64,000 bases of DNA from positions 9,734,001 through 9,798,000 of the forward strand of contig JAJQJQ010000002.1 in the NCBI GenBank assembly GCA_028622995.1, read 5' to 3'. Position 1 is the stretch's first letter. Each line of letters begins with the position of its first letter. The stretch comes from Panagrolaimus kolymaensis. Lineage: Eukaryota > Nematoda > Chromadorea > Rhabditida > Panagrolaimidae. The translations under genes and the position numbers were made by a program. Below, one piece after another: positions 24,301-36,554 of this stretch. The notes below the pieces were generated by a model. The model worked only from the letters and a program-made list of their open reading frames with translations, made no database searches and was not told the DNA's origin.

Positions 24301-25250
24301 ACCTCTCCACCAACATGGCCAAAGTTGAATTGACCATTCTGCGTCCCTTTTTGCCATCAATAAAGAATTTGGAGTTTTAACCATTAAATATGCGGCACTT
24401 CGATTTGAATAAATCAATGCCTGAGATTCGGGAGATAAACCAGGAATTTCCAAAGCTTTATTATAAACATCAATGGCTTCAGCGAATTTATTTGCCTACA
24501 AATAATTATTTTTTTTAAATTAAAAAAAATAATATAATGTTTACTAACCAAATAAAATTTATTTGCATCATTTTTGAATTGGTTAAATTTGGATTTTTCA
24601 TCAATGGCTTCTGGTATTTTCTGCTGACCAAATTCCATGAGGTTCTTTTTAAAAGCTTTGATATCTGAGGGACTATCTCCAGTTCGAATTAAAATATTTG
24701 AGAGTTGATTGGAAAACATTAAAAATTCAGAATCCGATAATTTGCATTCTACAAAAAGAAAATAAATTTAGTTTTGTTTATAAATTTTTTATTAAATCAA
24801 AAATTCAACTTCCGTGTGCAACTAAATTTCGGATTTCTCTTAAATCACTGATGAGTTTTTCTTCATCTTTATCAAAGGTGTAACCATGACTTTTGATTGC
24901 TTTGGAAACACCTTGAATGGCCAAATTTGTTAAAGTAACATCCCATAAATCAATAATTCCAATTTTTATCACTTCAGCCATGGGTGGGGGAACTCCTGAA
25001 CATAATGATAATAACAATGTTCCATATTCTGGAGTCCATTCATTTTCATTTGATCGATTTTGAATATCATTAAAAAATTTCCAACGATTTCGAAAAATGT
25101 TGTGTAATTTTTCTGTTGCTTTATTCAAAAATTGATGAATTCGGCAATGATTGAGAATTCTGAAAATTTATTTGTCTTTTAAATTTAGAAAAAGAAAAAA
25201 ATGTTTTTAAAATTTACTCACTCATTTTGATCATTTGCTGTTGTTTCCAT
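21374..25250 (-). CDS. HEPN-TPR-Sel1-MYND protein, copy 5 (complete)
   Basis: This is the best full-length member: about 13 exons and roughly 1,050 residues. METTANDQNE splices to ILNHCRIHQFLNKATEK. The HEPN-like domain ends RNLVAHG (about residue 115). A helical module, three TPR-like helix pairs (YSNRSAAYLMVKT ... WPCWWRGYFRLGRAQ), and Sel1 repeats (YKDGKGVKRDFELAL, YADGIGVKQDLKQA, YKNGQGVAKSLSKAF) follow, then about 400 residues of degenerate helical repeats. The OB-like segment (YEGFVLEARIIDWI ... EDGNGDVER) precedes the MYND finger: CYCCGKEAKTMQCSICLM, then YCSKECQKFDW and HKDVC. All zinc ligands are present. Known family roles suggest an adaptor built of protein-binding repeats with a possible RNA-acting HEPN end; the substrate is unknown. 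All donors I checked in this copy are GT. Confidence 0.9.
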
Positions 25251-26457
25251 GATAAAAAAACCAAAATTAATAAAATTGCTACAAGAAATTTCTTTGAACA
25301 AAAAGGCGCCTGGATTTGTTGTTGCTCTATAATTGGAGAAAAATATCAAAGAGACTTTATTGTAATACTTTTATTAATGATTAAAAGCTTCAAATTTTCG
25401 CCAAATTAAAGCACACGCATAAAAAAAAGAAGATTATATTGAAACGAAACGAGATAGACGACGAATTGAAACAAAGATATCGAAGAAGAAAAATCTAATT
25501 TTAATTTACAAAGATAAAAGTTTTTAAATAAAATAAAATTAAAAAATTTATTTTAGAAAAGGAAGAGATCGAAACAGGATTCGCCATTTTCCAATGATTT
25601 CAGTTTTTAAAGAAAGCAAAAATTGTTTTTTTCTGCGATCATAAATTAAGCCTTTCAAAAGCGGCGGGGCAAAAGTTGTCTTAAAATAAGCCAACAGGTG
25701 TGAGATGAGCCATAGATCGAATATTCTTTCCCCAAAGTGAGCCGAAAATATAAATATATGAACATCCTTGTCTAGAAAAAAAGGATAAAAAAATAATAGT
25801 CAACAAACAAAATTTCATCGCCTGGTAAAACGACTTTTAAATCAAAGAATATTTAGCGAAAACTTGCAAAAAATAAAAAGCCAAAAAAATGATATCCGCA
25901 TTTTCTTTGCGCAAACAACAAAAAAAGAAAAATGAAAGAAAACAACCTTTCAAAATGAAAATGTTATCTACCGTAAATCTTGGGAAAAAAGAGGCAAAAA
26001 AATATTTAGGGAAATGGAAACAAAGTTTGCAAAAAAATATGACAAAAATATAAACAATTTTTTAAAATAAACAAAAAAAATTTATCTCAAAATCCTTTTT
26101 TATATTTTACTACGCATTTAAGAGATTCCAAAATCTGTGTTAATATTGTATGTTACACGAGAAGCTTTAAATTTTAGAAATACAAAAAATATAGCATAAC
26201 TCAATTTTTTTTTTCTTCAGCAAAATTGTAAAAAAATAACCGATAATAATTCATCTAAATCTATTTTCAATTTTTTGTATCACATTTTCTGTAATTTATA
26301 CTTTATGAATAAAAGAAAATTATTTATTCAAAAAGGTGTTTTTAAACTGAAAAATTTTAAAAATTTTGGCAAAATGTTTCGCAAATGCTTAATGTTTTTT
26401 TAGTTTTGTTTTCTAGCAGAAATTTTTTTTATTCTTTGCGAATTTCATTCTTTAAAA
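25251..26457. other. intergenic, includes repeat block 25430-25985
   Basis: The spacer lies between divergent copy 5 and F-box-like gene b. The first half carries the composite repeat described at 19850. The rest is AT-rich, and I see no gene in it. Confidence 0.5.
25430..25985. repeat. Composite noncoding repeat, partner at 19850-20405
   Basis: This block flanks the far side of HEPN copy 5 from its partner. It contains the GAAACGAAACGAGATAGACG and ATCCGCATTTTCTTTGCG blocks in direct orientation, with a central 170-base piece inverted relative to 19850-20010. Paired repeats around copy 5 suggest the gene was moved or duplicated as a unit. Confidence 0.8.
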
Positions 26458-27583
26458 ATGGACGACGCTAATAAAAATACTTCTTTAAATTTTATTCCTT
26501 TAATTTTTAAGTATACTTTTGCTTCGCCACGATCCCAAAATTTTTCTCTTCCTGATTCTATCATTCATTACATAACAAAAACTCCATCAAATGTAAAAGG
26601 ATATAGAAAATTAATTCAAACATGCAAATATTTTACTTCAAAAAATCATATCGTTCCAATTCAAACTATTTCCGTGAACCGATTTGATCGCAATATCGGT
26701 TGTGGATGGGATCATCGACCAACTTGGAAATATTTAAATTTAAGCCTTACAAAATATAAAATGTGGTCAACTGAAAAACTAATAATTAATAAACCAAATA
26801 TTGCTTCGAGTGTTGTTGTTCCAAGAATTTATCGATGTGATGCAGAAATTTTGGAACTTGAAAATCAAAATATTTTATTTGAAGAATATTTAATTTTTGT
26901 TTCATCAAACACAATTAAAAGATTAACTATTACAGATACAATTATTAAATATAAAAATGGAGGAATTGTTCCTGTTGAAATAATTTTAGGAAAGGTGCAA
27001 AGCGTAATTAAATTTCTTTAGTAAGTTTTTATTATATATTTTTGTTGCCAAAAAAATTTTTTTCCATATATTTGTTAAAAATTAAACATTGTTGCACAAA
27101 ACAAAACATAAAAAATTCACTCTTTTTTTAGCAACTGCCAAAAAATTGATTCATCTTCCATTACCGCAACCACAGCTAAAAATATCATAAAAATTCCCCA
27201 TTTCCAAACCCTTCACAAATTTCAATTTCGTGGTATTCCAGAAGCTTTTAATTTTAAAACATTTTTTGATTTCTCCCGGGTAAGTTTAATAAAGTTTTTG
27301 TTAAATTTTTTGTTTAAATTCATTTCCATTTTAGCTTCATCTTCTCTGCGGTGGGCTCTTTTCATTTCGAAATGAAATTTCTGATGAATATAAAAACCAA
27401 CTTGAAAATTATATCACTGAAATCATTAATGACGTTGAAAAACCATCTTGCGCTCCACCAATTATATATTTTCCTGGCCAAAATGAAGAGTCAAAAAAAA
27501 TTCTACAAAACAAAAATTTTGATTTCATGCATGATTTCAAAAGTAAAATGGCTGCAAAGCGGTGGGCTAATGGCTTTGATTAA
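26458..27583 (+). CDS. F-box-like family member b (three exons)
   Basis: MDDANKNTSLNF starts exon 1. The family block FSLPDSIIHYITKTPSNVKG, then YRKLIQTCKYFTSKNHI, is an F-box-like motif. IYRCDAEILELENQNILFEE matches the second conserved block of the family. GTAAG at 27021 splits the Tyr codon, and the acceptor TTTTTTAG brings in NCQKIDSSSITATTAKNIIK. A third exon (LHLLCGGLFSFRNEISDEYK ... MAAKRWANGFD) ends at TAA 27583. Unlike the single-exon members at 38-46 kb it keeps two introns and is more diverged, so it is probably an older lineage. Function by analogy is substrate recognition for an SCF ligase; this is inference. Confidence 0.75.
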
Positions 27584-27995
27584 AATATGTACATGCAACA
27601 CTGAATTTCCTTTAAAGAATTTTTAACTGTATTTTTTTCCAGCATGTTTTTATGTATGAATGCGTTACTTTTTTTTTAAATCGTTAACATTTTGCTTTCT
27701 TTGTTGTTGGATGAGAAAAAAATGAGAAATAAAAAATTATGCTATTTGTTTTACTAAAAATATCACAAATTAATTCAAAATAAAAAATTTTTGAGAAGGT
27801 ATGATTTTTTTATTCCATTCCCATTTTTTATTCTTAATTTATCTTCAGATGGCAAAAGCCTTTTCTTTTAACTTAGTTTTTTTGTTTTGCAAGAAACTGA
27901 AATTTTTTTATTGAAACAACAAAAGTTTAATTAAAATGATTCAAAAATCTGCTTAATCTTGTTTTTTGTTTAATTTTATTTTTTCAAAAATTATT

Positions 27996-29631
27996 TTAAA
28001 TCATTTGAACATAATTTGCTGGAAAATATCCAAATCGACCATTGCATTTTCCCCACCACCAATCTTTATTAGTGCATTCTATATTTGTAATGATATTATT
28101 AACTTTAAATTTAATTTCATCTATTTCTGGTTGATCAAACTCAAACAAAGCTTTAGCACAAAGACCTTCGTTTGAAGTTGAGTTATTATTATTCATTTTT
28201 TTCCATTTTTGATTAATTTTAGCTTCAAGCTCTTTATTAAAATCATTTTGTTGTGTTTGAATTTTTTCAGCTTCAAATTTCACTATTTTTTGCAGTTTTA
28301 TTTGATCCTTGTCTATTTGGTTTCGTTGTTGTTGTGGTTGTTTTGAAGGTTGTTCATAGAGATTTTTAAGAGATGAAACATAACATTTTGATTGAATTTC
28401 ATCGTCTGCTTCTTTCTCACAAAGAATTTCTTGACTTTCAAGTTGTTCTAATTTTTCACGCTTTCCATATTCTTTTGCTGATATATTAACTTTTGGTAAT
28501 TGGCTTCCAAATCCTTTCTTATTAGCTAAAATACTGGTGAGCTTTTGTTCGCCAATAAGTTGAAGAAAAAATTGAGGCGGTTCTTGAATTATTTGTTGTT
28601 TAGTATTTTGATTATTTTTTTGATAATATTTTAGCTTTCCGTCTTTTGACTAAAAAAAGTGAAACATAAACAACAAAAATTTAAAATTATATAAACTCAC
28701 TGGAATTTTAGGAGGGGTAATACACTGAATTTTCATTAACATATGAGCTGGACGTTGCGGTATTTGGAATTGAGGATGCATAGCAACATTATGAGGGCTA
28801 TGAACTTGATTATTAATGGCTTGACTATCAGCAACTTTATTCAAATGAGGTGGAAAATTTTCATTATTAAAGTTTCTAATGAAAACACTGGTAGATGCAA
28901 GGCCCTTTTCATCCATTATCCGCGTATCCCTATGAGATGGAATAGGTGGAGCACCAGCAGCAACAGCTTTCACAATCATTAATTTTTCGTTGTTATTATT
29001 AATATTTTTGGGTTCGCCAAATTTCATTAAATCTTTTTTTAAAGCTTCAATATCAGAAGATTTATCTCCTGCTTTAATAAAAATATTTGTAAGTTGTGCG
29101 CGATAAAAAGAAAATTGATTATCAGACAATTTGAAATCTGAAAATTTTGAAATTAACAAGTTCCTTTCTTTATAAATTCTATTGACATACTTCCATGAAC
29201 TATCTCATTTCTAATTTTATTTAAATAATAAATAAATTGATCTTCTTTTTTATTCATGAAAACTCCATGATTTTTTAGAGCTTTTGTAACGTTTTGAATA
29301 ACAATTTTTGACAAAGTTATATCCCAATCTTCAATTTTCCCGTTTCTTAGAGTTTTAATAAAATTTGGATCAATCGTGGAAGGGCATAATTTTATTATAA
29401 TTTGCCCATTTTCTTTACTATTTTTCCATTGACATTTTCCATCATTCGGGTATTCAAAAACTCGATAAATTGACCATCGTTTACGAAAAATTTGATGCAA
29501 TTTTTCATGGCCTTTATTTAGAAATAGAAGGATTCGGGAGTGATTAAGATGTCTGAAAAATTTTCTCCAATGTTTAAAAACAACAAAAAAATGTATTGAA
29601 AATTTTACTCATTATTATCAGAAGGGTTCAT
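27996..29631 (-). CDS. HEPN-SH3 protein, copy 6 of the HEPN family
   Basis: The short first exon MNPSDNNE (29631) splices to HLNHSRILLFLNKGHEK. The HEPN-like domain ends RNEIVHG, with the Rx4H motif intact. A 51-base intron leads to the usual helical module (FYRAQLTNIFIKAGDKSSDIE). Here the family pattern stops. Next comes a Pro/Asn/Gln-rich low-complexity linker (GAPPIPSHRDTRI, FPPHLNKVADSQ), a Lys/Glu/Gln-rich stretch likely to be coiled coil, and a C-terminal SH3 domain: KALFEFDQPEIDEIKF, NKDWWWGKCNGRFGYFPANYV. The ALFEFD, WWWGK and FPxNYV signatures are all present. There are no TPR, Sel1 or MYND units. SH3 domains bind proline-rich ligands; a role linking a HEPN domain to such partners is inference. 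Confidence 0.85.
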
Positions 29632-31056
29632 GGTTTACCAAAAATGTCTAAAATTCAAGCATCTTAAAACATAAAAATCACCGCTATTGTGAGTTAAATA
29701 CAAAGGATGAAATTCAGGAACTAAAATCAAAATTTGAAGGAAAAAAAAAGAAAGGAAAAAATGAATCGTCATCACGCGTCAAATAGCTTTTTTTCCGTTG
29801 ATGGTTTAAAAATTTTGAGCGTTTTTAGATGAAAAAGAAAATAACTTTTTAGACTTCGATGTACCCGACTCATATTTTAACAAATTTAACAAATATAATA
29901 TTTTCACTGATTTTTGCAAGCAAGATTTGATTGTTATTTCTTATCAGTGATTTATTTGCATCGACCGCAGAATTTCTCTGAAAACAATCAATTTTCTTTG
30001 TTTGCTTTAAAAGGCTATCTAGCGTTATTTCCATGGTTTAGAGGCAATTCTTTTTTTGTTGCTCTGTTGTATTTCTTTTCTATTTTATAATAATTTTTTT
30101 GAACGATTAAAATTGCTAAATTTATATGTCTGGGAAGATGGATTTAAATTATTTTGATATCTTTAATTTTGAAAATTACAAAACTTTTCTTTAACACATC
30201 AGTCAATACATACTTTAACAAAGAACAAAATTGAAACATAAAAAAAGTAATAACAAAAATTTCAAAAAATAAGACAATATTTTTTGCTTTTTTAAAATTT
30301 TGTTAACCGAACGAAATTAGTAGAAAATGCTCCAATTAGTTCCATGCATTTAGCAATCGCTTTGTCTTTTATATTTTGTAAATTTGTCAATTTAATTTAG
30401 CTCCAGTAACAATACCATTTTCTTCTGTTGATCCGCAATGTCCAAAAAGCAAAATTACTCATTTCTTTATCTTATGGTTTATTTCTTTTTATAATCGATA
30501 CAAATAATTGATATAAACTTTAAATATTGGATGAATGTATGTACAAATGCACTTATGGTTGGCTGTTGTGGTTGTTGAGGTAACCAATTAACTCAATTCA
30601 ATTCAACAAAATTATGGCTGCGGTGGTTGGTAGTCATTATTATTACGTAGTATTTAAAAATTGAGAGGAAACGAGAGGATTATCTTAATCCTGTTTAATA
30701 AGAGAGGCTCGTTTTTATTGTTTTAAAACAAAATCTCTCATTTAACGAAAAAATTGATTCTTCCTTCTAAAAAAAAGCAAACGAGGAACATATTTTTTTA
30801 TTTTATTATTTTTGTGAAATCACTTTTATTTCTAAATCTCCAACCAACTAATTTTTTTTACCTTTTTTTCATTTTCTGAGTTAATACCACGATACAGAAA
30901 AAAGAAGTGAACATCATCCCTTGAAAAGGCTTCACTTTCAGCCATTAAAAAAAGAGGGATATAATTTTGTTTTATTTTTTCAAAAAAGAGACTCCATAAT
31001 TTTTTTCTCTTTTTTATTTTTATTTTAACCACAACCAAAAACAAAGAAAAAAAGAA
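29632..31056. other. intergenic, no gene seen
   Basis: About 1.4 kb lie between HEPN copy 6 (minus) and the secreted repeat protein (plus), near the proposed symmetry axis of the window. It is AT-rich with many short homopolymers. I found no coding similarity or repeat partner. Confidence 0.4.
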
Positions 31057-34000
31057 ATGGTGTCAAAAAATTTAATAAATTTAATATTTTTTGTTGGAAT
31101 TTGTTGCATTGCGGCTTTATGGCCCATTTCATCTTCACATGCTTCCATTTATCGGTTGAAACGTCAAACAGGTATGAATTTATTTTCTTTGAAACGTTTT
31201 TTTGAAACATTTATTATGAGTTACAGTATTTTTCTTTTTTATCCTTATTTTGTGAATGAGTTGCGTCCATAATAAAAATTTTCATAAAACAAATACTTAT
31301 GGATTCTGTATTTAATTCCCAAAACTTTTTGTGACTCAGTTTTTTTTGGCTGAACTTGAATTTTTTCTTTCTTCTATATTTCGAAAATTTAATTTATTGC
31401 TATATATAGTCAAATTTTTTTTTTAATTTTTGAATTTGTTCGTCCACTTTAGTTTTTACTTCCAGACCGACAACGTGTCTACCGTATTTTTTAATATATT
31501 TTTGGTTATTAATATTTTTCTGACAAAAAGAGTATTCTAGTTTTTTGCTTTAAAAACCAAAAATTAAAAGATTAATTTACTAATTTTCTTTTTGAAAGAT
31601 TTTTTCAACATCTAGTTTTTTTAATTTTCTTTCCATTTAAAAAAAGTTGCAAAAATTTCCTATTAAATTTTTTTAAATATTTTTTAGTTGTTTCATCCAA
31701 TGCAAATTCCAATGGAACAGCTGATACCGTGGAAACTTCGGGTGCAGCACATAATTACAAAACAGTGGATGGCGTGATTGGAGTAAATGCATCCTCGGCT
31801 GGTAATGCAACGGGCAAAGGTTCAGCTACCCTTGAAAATAATGCATCTGGTTCGGCTGGCGATAAACAAGTGGAAGCAGTTGGAAATGTGGGAGCGCAGG
31901 GAACTAATTCAAATTCATATTCCAATATTGAAGCTGCAATTGCTGGCGGAAATATGACCGTTCAAAGTAACCAACAAGGAACAGCCACGGGTGTTGGCGA
32001 TACTGGAGCTAATGCTAATGGTTTAGCATCCATGAGTCAAGGCGGAGTTCAATCACCGATGAGTAAGTTGCTAATTTTAAATTAATATACTTTCGGTTGA
32101 CCTCAGAATTTTGAGTTTGATCGTGGTAGTTGGTTGATAGTGGAACTTTAAAAAAAGATTCTTTATATTTTTCTTTGAAATTTACTTTTTTATGGCAGCA
32201 AAATTTACTATAAAAAAGCAACAAACTTTGTTGTATTCTTACCCAAACTTTTCAAAAATTAAAAAAATGAATCCAAATCACAGTACCCTCGCTTTTACCT
32301 CCAAAAATTGCAATTTTTAAAAATTATTATTTTTGTTAAGAAATTTGTTATTCATTTTTCCTAATTAACAAAAGCATACTTTTCACATTTTTATTTTGTA
32401 AAATAAAGCTATGTGCCAGGTTCTTTTTTATTACTAAACAAAAAAAGTTTTTAGTTTTGATCATTATTTACAAAAAAAGAGAAAATGACGTGTGAGTGTA
32501 ATAATCTGACAAGATTGGAACACCTGCTCTCAAATGAAAACGAGTTTTGTTTATTCAAAACAAAAAATTTTTTTAATTGAATTTATTTCGGAGCCTACAT
32601 TTTTTTTCTGACAACAAAAATGAAGTTTTCATAAATTTCTGTAGCTATTTTTTTAATTGGAAACTTTAACATAGAAAAATATCTTAAATTTTATTTTTTC
32701 GGTTTTAAAATAAACAAAAAGTTAAGCAATTGATGACAGTAATCATTTTTTTATGATTCTTAGAAAGTTTTTAAATTACTATCTTTTTTAATTACCAGCA
32801 ATTACCATTTTAAATTGATACTTATATCCAATTTTTAAAAACGTGAGTTTATAATAATTTTAAAATAAATTTCAAAAAAGCTATCAATTATTTTTTAAAT
32901 ACATATGACTACTACGACTACGCTTATTTAATCCCTTTTTTATTCACCTCTAACCTCTCCTCCCCAATTATTTTCAATTATTACCTTTGTCTCATTAATC
33001 CCTTTTTACACAAAATTTTTAGGTAGTAATAATTCCCAAGCCACCGCTGGAGCATCCGGTTCCTTATCTTCTTCATCCGAAGTGGTCCTTTCTCAAACTT
33101 TGACATGGTCATCCATTTTGGCTCAACTTGTTGGAAGTGCTGTGGCTCAAGGAGTTTACAATGCTCAAGCCAATATTGATTTGGGCGCTGGAACAGCAAA
33201 TAATGGAGTTGAAGTAAATGGAGTAGTTTCGGGAGATAATTCCGGGGGTGGATTAGTTAATGCTCAAGTAAATGGAAATGGTATCATTGATAATAATCAT
33301 CATCAATTGACTGGAAATATGTATGGTTCCACAAATGGCACAGGAAATTCCACTCTTGTTGGTGCATCGAATTTACAATCAAATAATTCGGGAATAAATC
33401 AAAGTAAGCTATAAAAAAACGCAAAAGAGTCAAGAAAAGTGTTTGTTGAAGACCATAAAATGGGTTCTGCAACGAAAATTTAGTTTTTGCTTTAAAAAAA
33501 ACAAAAATTTGGTAAATTAAAGCCTTATTTGAATTTAAAAAAAACAGGAATATTTTTGAATACATTTCCACAGATTCGAAAATAAAATTTTTTAAAGAAA
33601 AAAATCAAAGTTTTGTGATACGTTTTTCATTTTCAAAAAAAAATAATTGACAAACATAAATAAAAAAAAAAATTTTCCAGCAATTTCCGCATTTGGTGAT
33701 TCCAAAGTCCAAGTTGATCCCAATGGCACTTCTGGAGCCGTTCTTCAATCCAATACCAATCTCGATAATCAAGGAGCAATCAATGGTCAAATTGGAATGA
33801 ATGCCACAGCTAATTCAGCAACAAAAAATATGACCGTAAATAATGGTTTACAAGTAAATAATGGAAATGAAGGAACATGTAAGAAACCCAAAAAAAAGTT
33901 TTTCTTAACAAGAAAATAAATAAATTAATTTTAGTGGCAATTGGAAATGGTGGAATTGAGGGCTCAGGAAATCTGAAAACTAATGCCACATTAACTTCTG

Positions 34001-35037
34001 ATACCAAATATAATGGAAATGGAGATGCAACCATTTTGGTTAATGCTGATGGCACTTCTGCATCAAACAATAATAAAACTTCCGCATTGGATTTGAGTGC
34101 AAATGGAAATTTATGGAATACCAATGGATTGGCTCAAAGTGAGTTCAATGCTAATCATAAATTGGGTTTTTAGAACCTCTGTGTAAGGAACTTCCAAGGC
34201 ATTCTGATTTTATAAATAAACAAAAAAGAAGGAAAATTCTAGTTCATTTTCTAAAGAACTTTTTTTTCATGAAAAGTTTTTTTGTTACAATTTGCGATAT
34301 TTTTTTTCTAAATCAAGTCCCAAAAATAATTCAAAAAATGCACTATTTTTTAACAGATTTTTTGTGAACAAAAAAAAAGTATTTATTCAGTTTTCCATAA
34401 TTTTTTAAAAGATTTTTACTTTAGCTCTAAAAAATGTTTGCCTTTCTCATTACAAAAAAAGTTCTATTCTAGGTTAACGATAAAACTAAATTAATATATC
34501 TGTTAAATGATTAAAATATTTTTTTTAGACAGCGCCGCCAATGCCAATGGAGTTGTGAGCGGTGAAAACACAAACATGAGTGGAAATGCTTTCATTAATA
34601 CCAATTCCGCCAATAGCAATGGTAATGCAGAAATTGATGCTCAAGGTGGTGGACGAGGTCCTTCCAGTGCTCTCACATCTGGCAATCTTGAACTCACCGA
34701 TGCTGATAATAATAAAAGAAGTGAGTCCCTTTTTTTGTCAAAAATATGCAAATTTTACCCAAAATTTTTTTTAGACGCCACTGTTCAGGGCTCCGTTCAA
34801 GCAAATGGAGATCAAACGGCAGTTCGATCCATTTCGGTTATAACTGATTACGCGGGAATGCAATCACTTTCAAATTATCAAAATGCCACCAGTAAATCAG
34901 CAGGCTCTTCATCAGCTTCAGCATCAAATGCAGGAATTTTAAAGCGACGTAAACGTCGTCAAATTAGTTGGTTATCAGCTTCCGTGCTTGAAAAAAGTTC
35001 AAAATCTACAACCCCCAATGTCGTCGCTGGGCATTAA
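31057..35037 (+). CDS. Secreted Gly/Asn/Ala/Ser-rich repeat protein
   Basis: MVSKNLINLIFFVGICCIAA begins a clear signal peptide, followed by YRLKRQ, a dibasic site. Six further exons encode low-complexity sequence rich in G, N, A, S and T (GNVGAQGTNSNSYSN, NGNGIIDNNHHQLTGN, SANANGVVSGENTNMSG) with many N-x-S/T sequons. The C-terminus has a furin-like LKRRKRRQ before a short tail ending VVAGH. All six introns are phase 1 (for example A|GT at the third exon and A|AC at the sixth), so every internal exon is symmetric. This suits growth by exon duplication. No enzyme or known domain is visible. A structural role in cuticle, matrix, eggshell or secretion is plausible but unproven. Confidence 0.75.
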
Positions 35038-35750
35038 CTTCTTCCAATGAAAAAAAAAAAATATTGCTACTCCATTTATTTTTTTATATTTGTTTGAAAA
35101 AAAAAAAATTTCTTTTACTGACCTTTGAAAGTAATAATAAAATTTGAATGTGTTTTTTAAAATGTTGGGTTTTTGTTGTTTGATTATCAAAAAAAGGGGT
35201 TGTCGCTTCTTTCACAAGCACTAAAGTCGGCAGACACAAGAAAGGTTCACCAAAATAAAAGGAAAATTCGATATAAAAAAACGATATCCTTTTTTTGTTG
35301 CCACACAGAAACACTCCCGCGATATTTTTAATGAGTGTGTTGACTTTTTTCTGTGTAAAAAGAAATCTGTCATAGAAAAATATGACGAAAGGCAACAAAA
35401 GACACAAAAATACAAGGGACAAGAAAAAAAAAAAGAAAGTCAGACTGTTATGGTTTGTTTTACAACCTTCGTTGCGCGGCATCTATTTAACCGATTGTAA
35501 AACTTAAAACAACTGTTGGCATTTGGCACATTATTGTCGCAAAAAAAAAAAAACAAGATGAATTTATTTGCCAAAAAAGAAAACAATTGGACATTCAATT
35601 TTGCTTAAAGAATACTGCGTTTTTTCTTTTTCTTTTTTTTTATTGTTGTTTGAATATTTTTATTTTATATATTTTTTTTAAATATTTTTGTAATTATTAC
35701 AAAATCAATTTGTTAGCATCAAATTCCATGTATCGTAGATAGGAAGGACA
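35038..35750. other. intergenic, no gene seen
   Basis: AT-rich spacer with several long A and T runs. It follows the stop of the repeat protein, and nothing recognisable lies in it. Confidence 0.4.
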
Positions 35751-35951
35751 TGCTTGAAATTATTGAAAAATTTGTAACTTCCGAAGCAGGTGAATTCATC
35801 CACCCAATTTATCGAACGTATGGAGACAGCTCGGATTTGAATTTAAAAATTGTGGAATTCAACAATGCAACAACATTGAAAATGAGCAAATATGGAATCA
35901 ACACAATAAATAAAAAAGAAAAAAATCCTAACTGTTCTTTATTCTATCAAT

Positions 35952-36141
35952 GATGAAAATCCAAAAATTGATAATCTCACTGCTGATTCTATTCAAACAA
36001 AAGCAGCTCCCACAATTTCTTTTAGTTGCATTTGAAAACCTGATGGGAATTATGGAGCAGCAAAATTTAGTAATTCCTATATTAATTGTCGCAATGGAAT
36101 TGAGACTGTTCCAGTGGATAATACAGGGAACAAAAAAATAA
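35952..36141 (+). pseudogene. Decayed chitin-binding (CBM14) exon
   Basis: The plus-strand frame gives ADSIQTKAAPTISFSCI, a TGA stop, then KPDGNYGAAKFSNSYINCRN, GIETVP. It aligns with the second and third CBM14 units of the neighbouring gene (SFSCNGKPTGIYAKSKC; KPDGNYGISKCGRDFVYC). The stop replaces the Gly of the GKP motif, and one core Cys is Phe (AKF). No flanking exons of quality were found. It is a dead duplicate of part of the gene at 36555. Confidence 0.7.
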
Positions 36142-36554
36142 AAAACTTTGAAAGGTGAAACAACATATTTTGAAAATTGCGTATCGTTTTTCATAAAAAA
36201 GCAATAAGTTTTTTGTTGTTTAATAGTTGAGATAAAAAATAACAAAAATATCAACATATAAAAAAATATGCAAGCTAAAAAAATGATAAAAATGTTTTGA
36301 AATCTGGAAAAGCATAGAAAAAAGTTTCAAATACAAAATAAAAAAGAAAAAATAAATAAAAATAAAGGCATGACGCGAAGCTTCCGGCTTATTTGTTCCT
36401 TGATCGAATTTCTCTTCTTCTTTTTTTTTCAATCGTTGCTGCTATTTTCTTAAATCGGCAGTCGTTGAAAAAAAAAATTAACTTTTTAGTGATAAATACT
36501 TTTTTTCTTGAGTGCTATTTTTTTAAATATATTTTTTCTTCAGCTTTCTTCGCC

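Noticed and set aside
35750..35953. Separate small gene of 67 codons on the plus strand
   Set aside because: Composition is unremarkable and it abuts a decayed chitin-binding exon. I see no signal, domain or good splice context.
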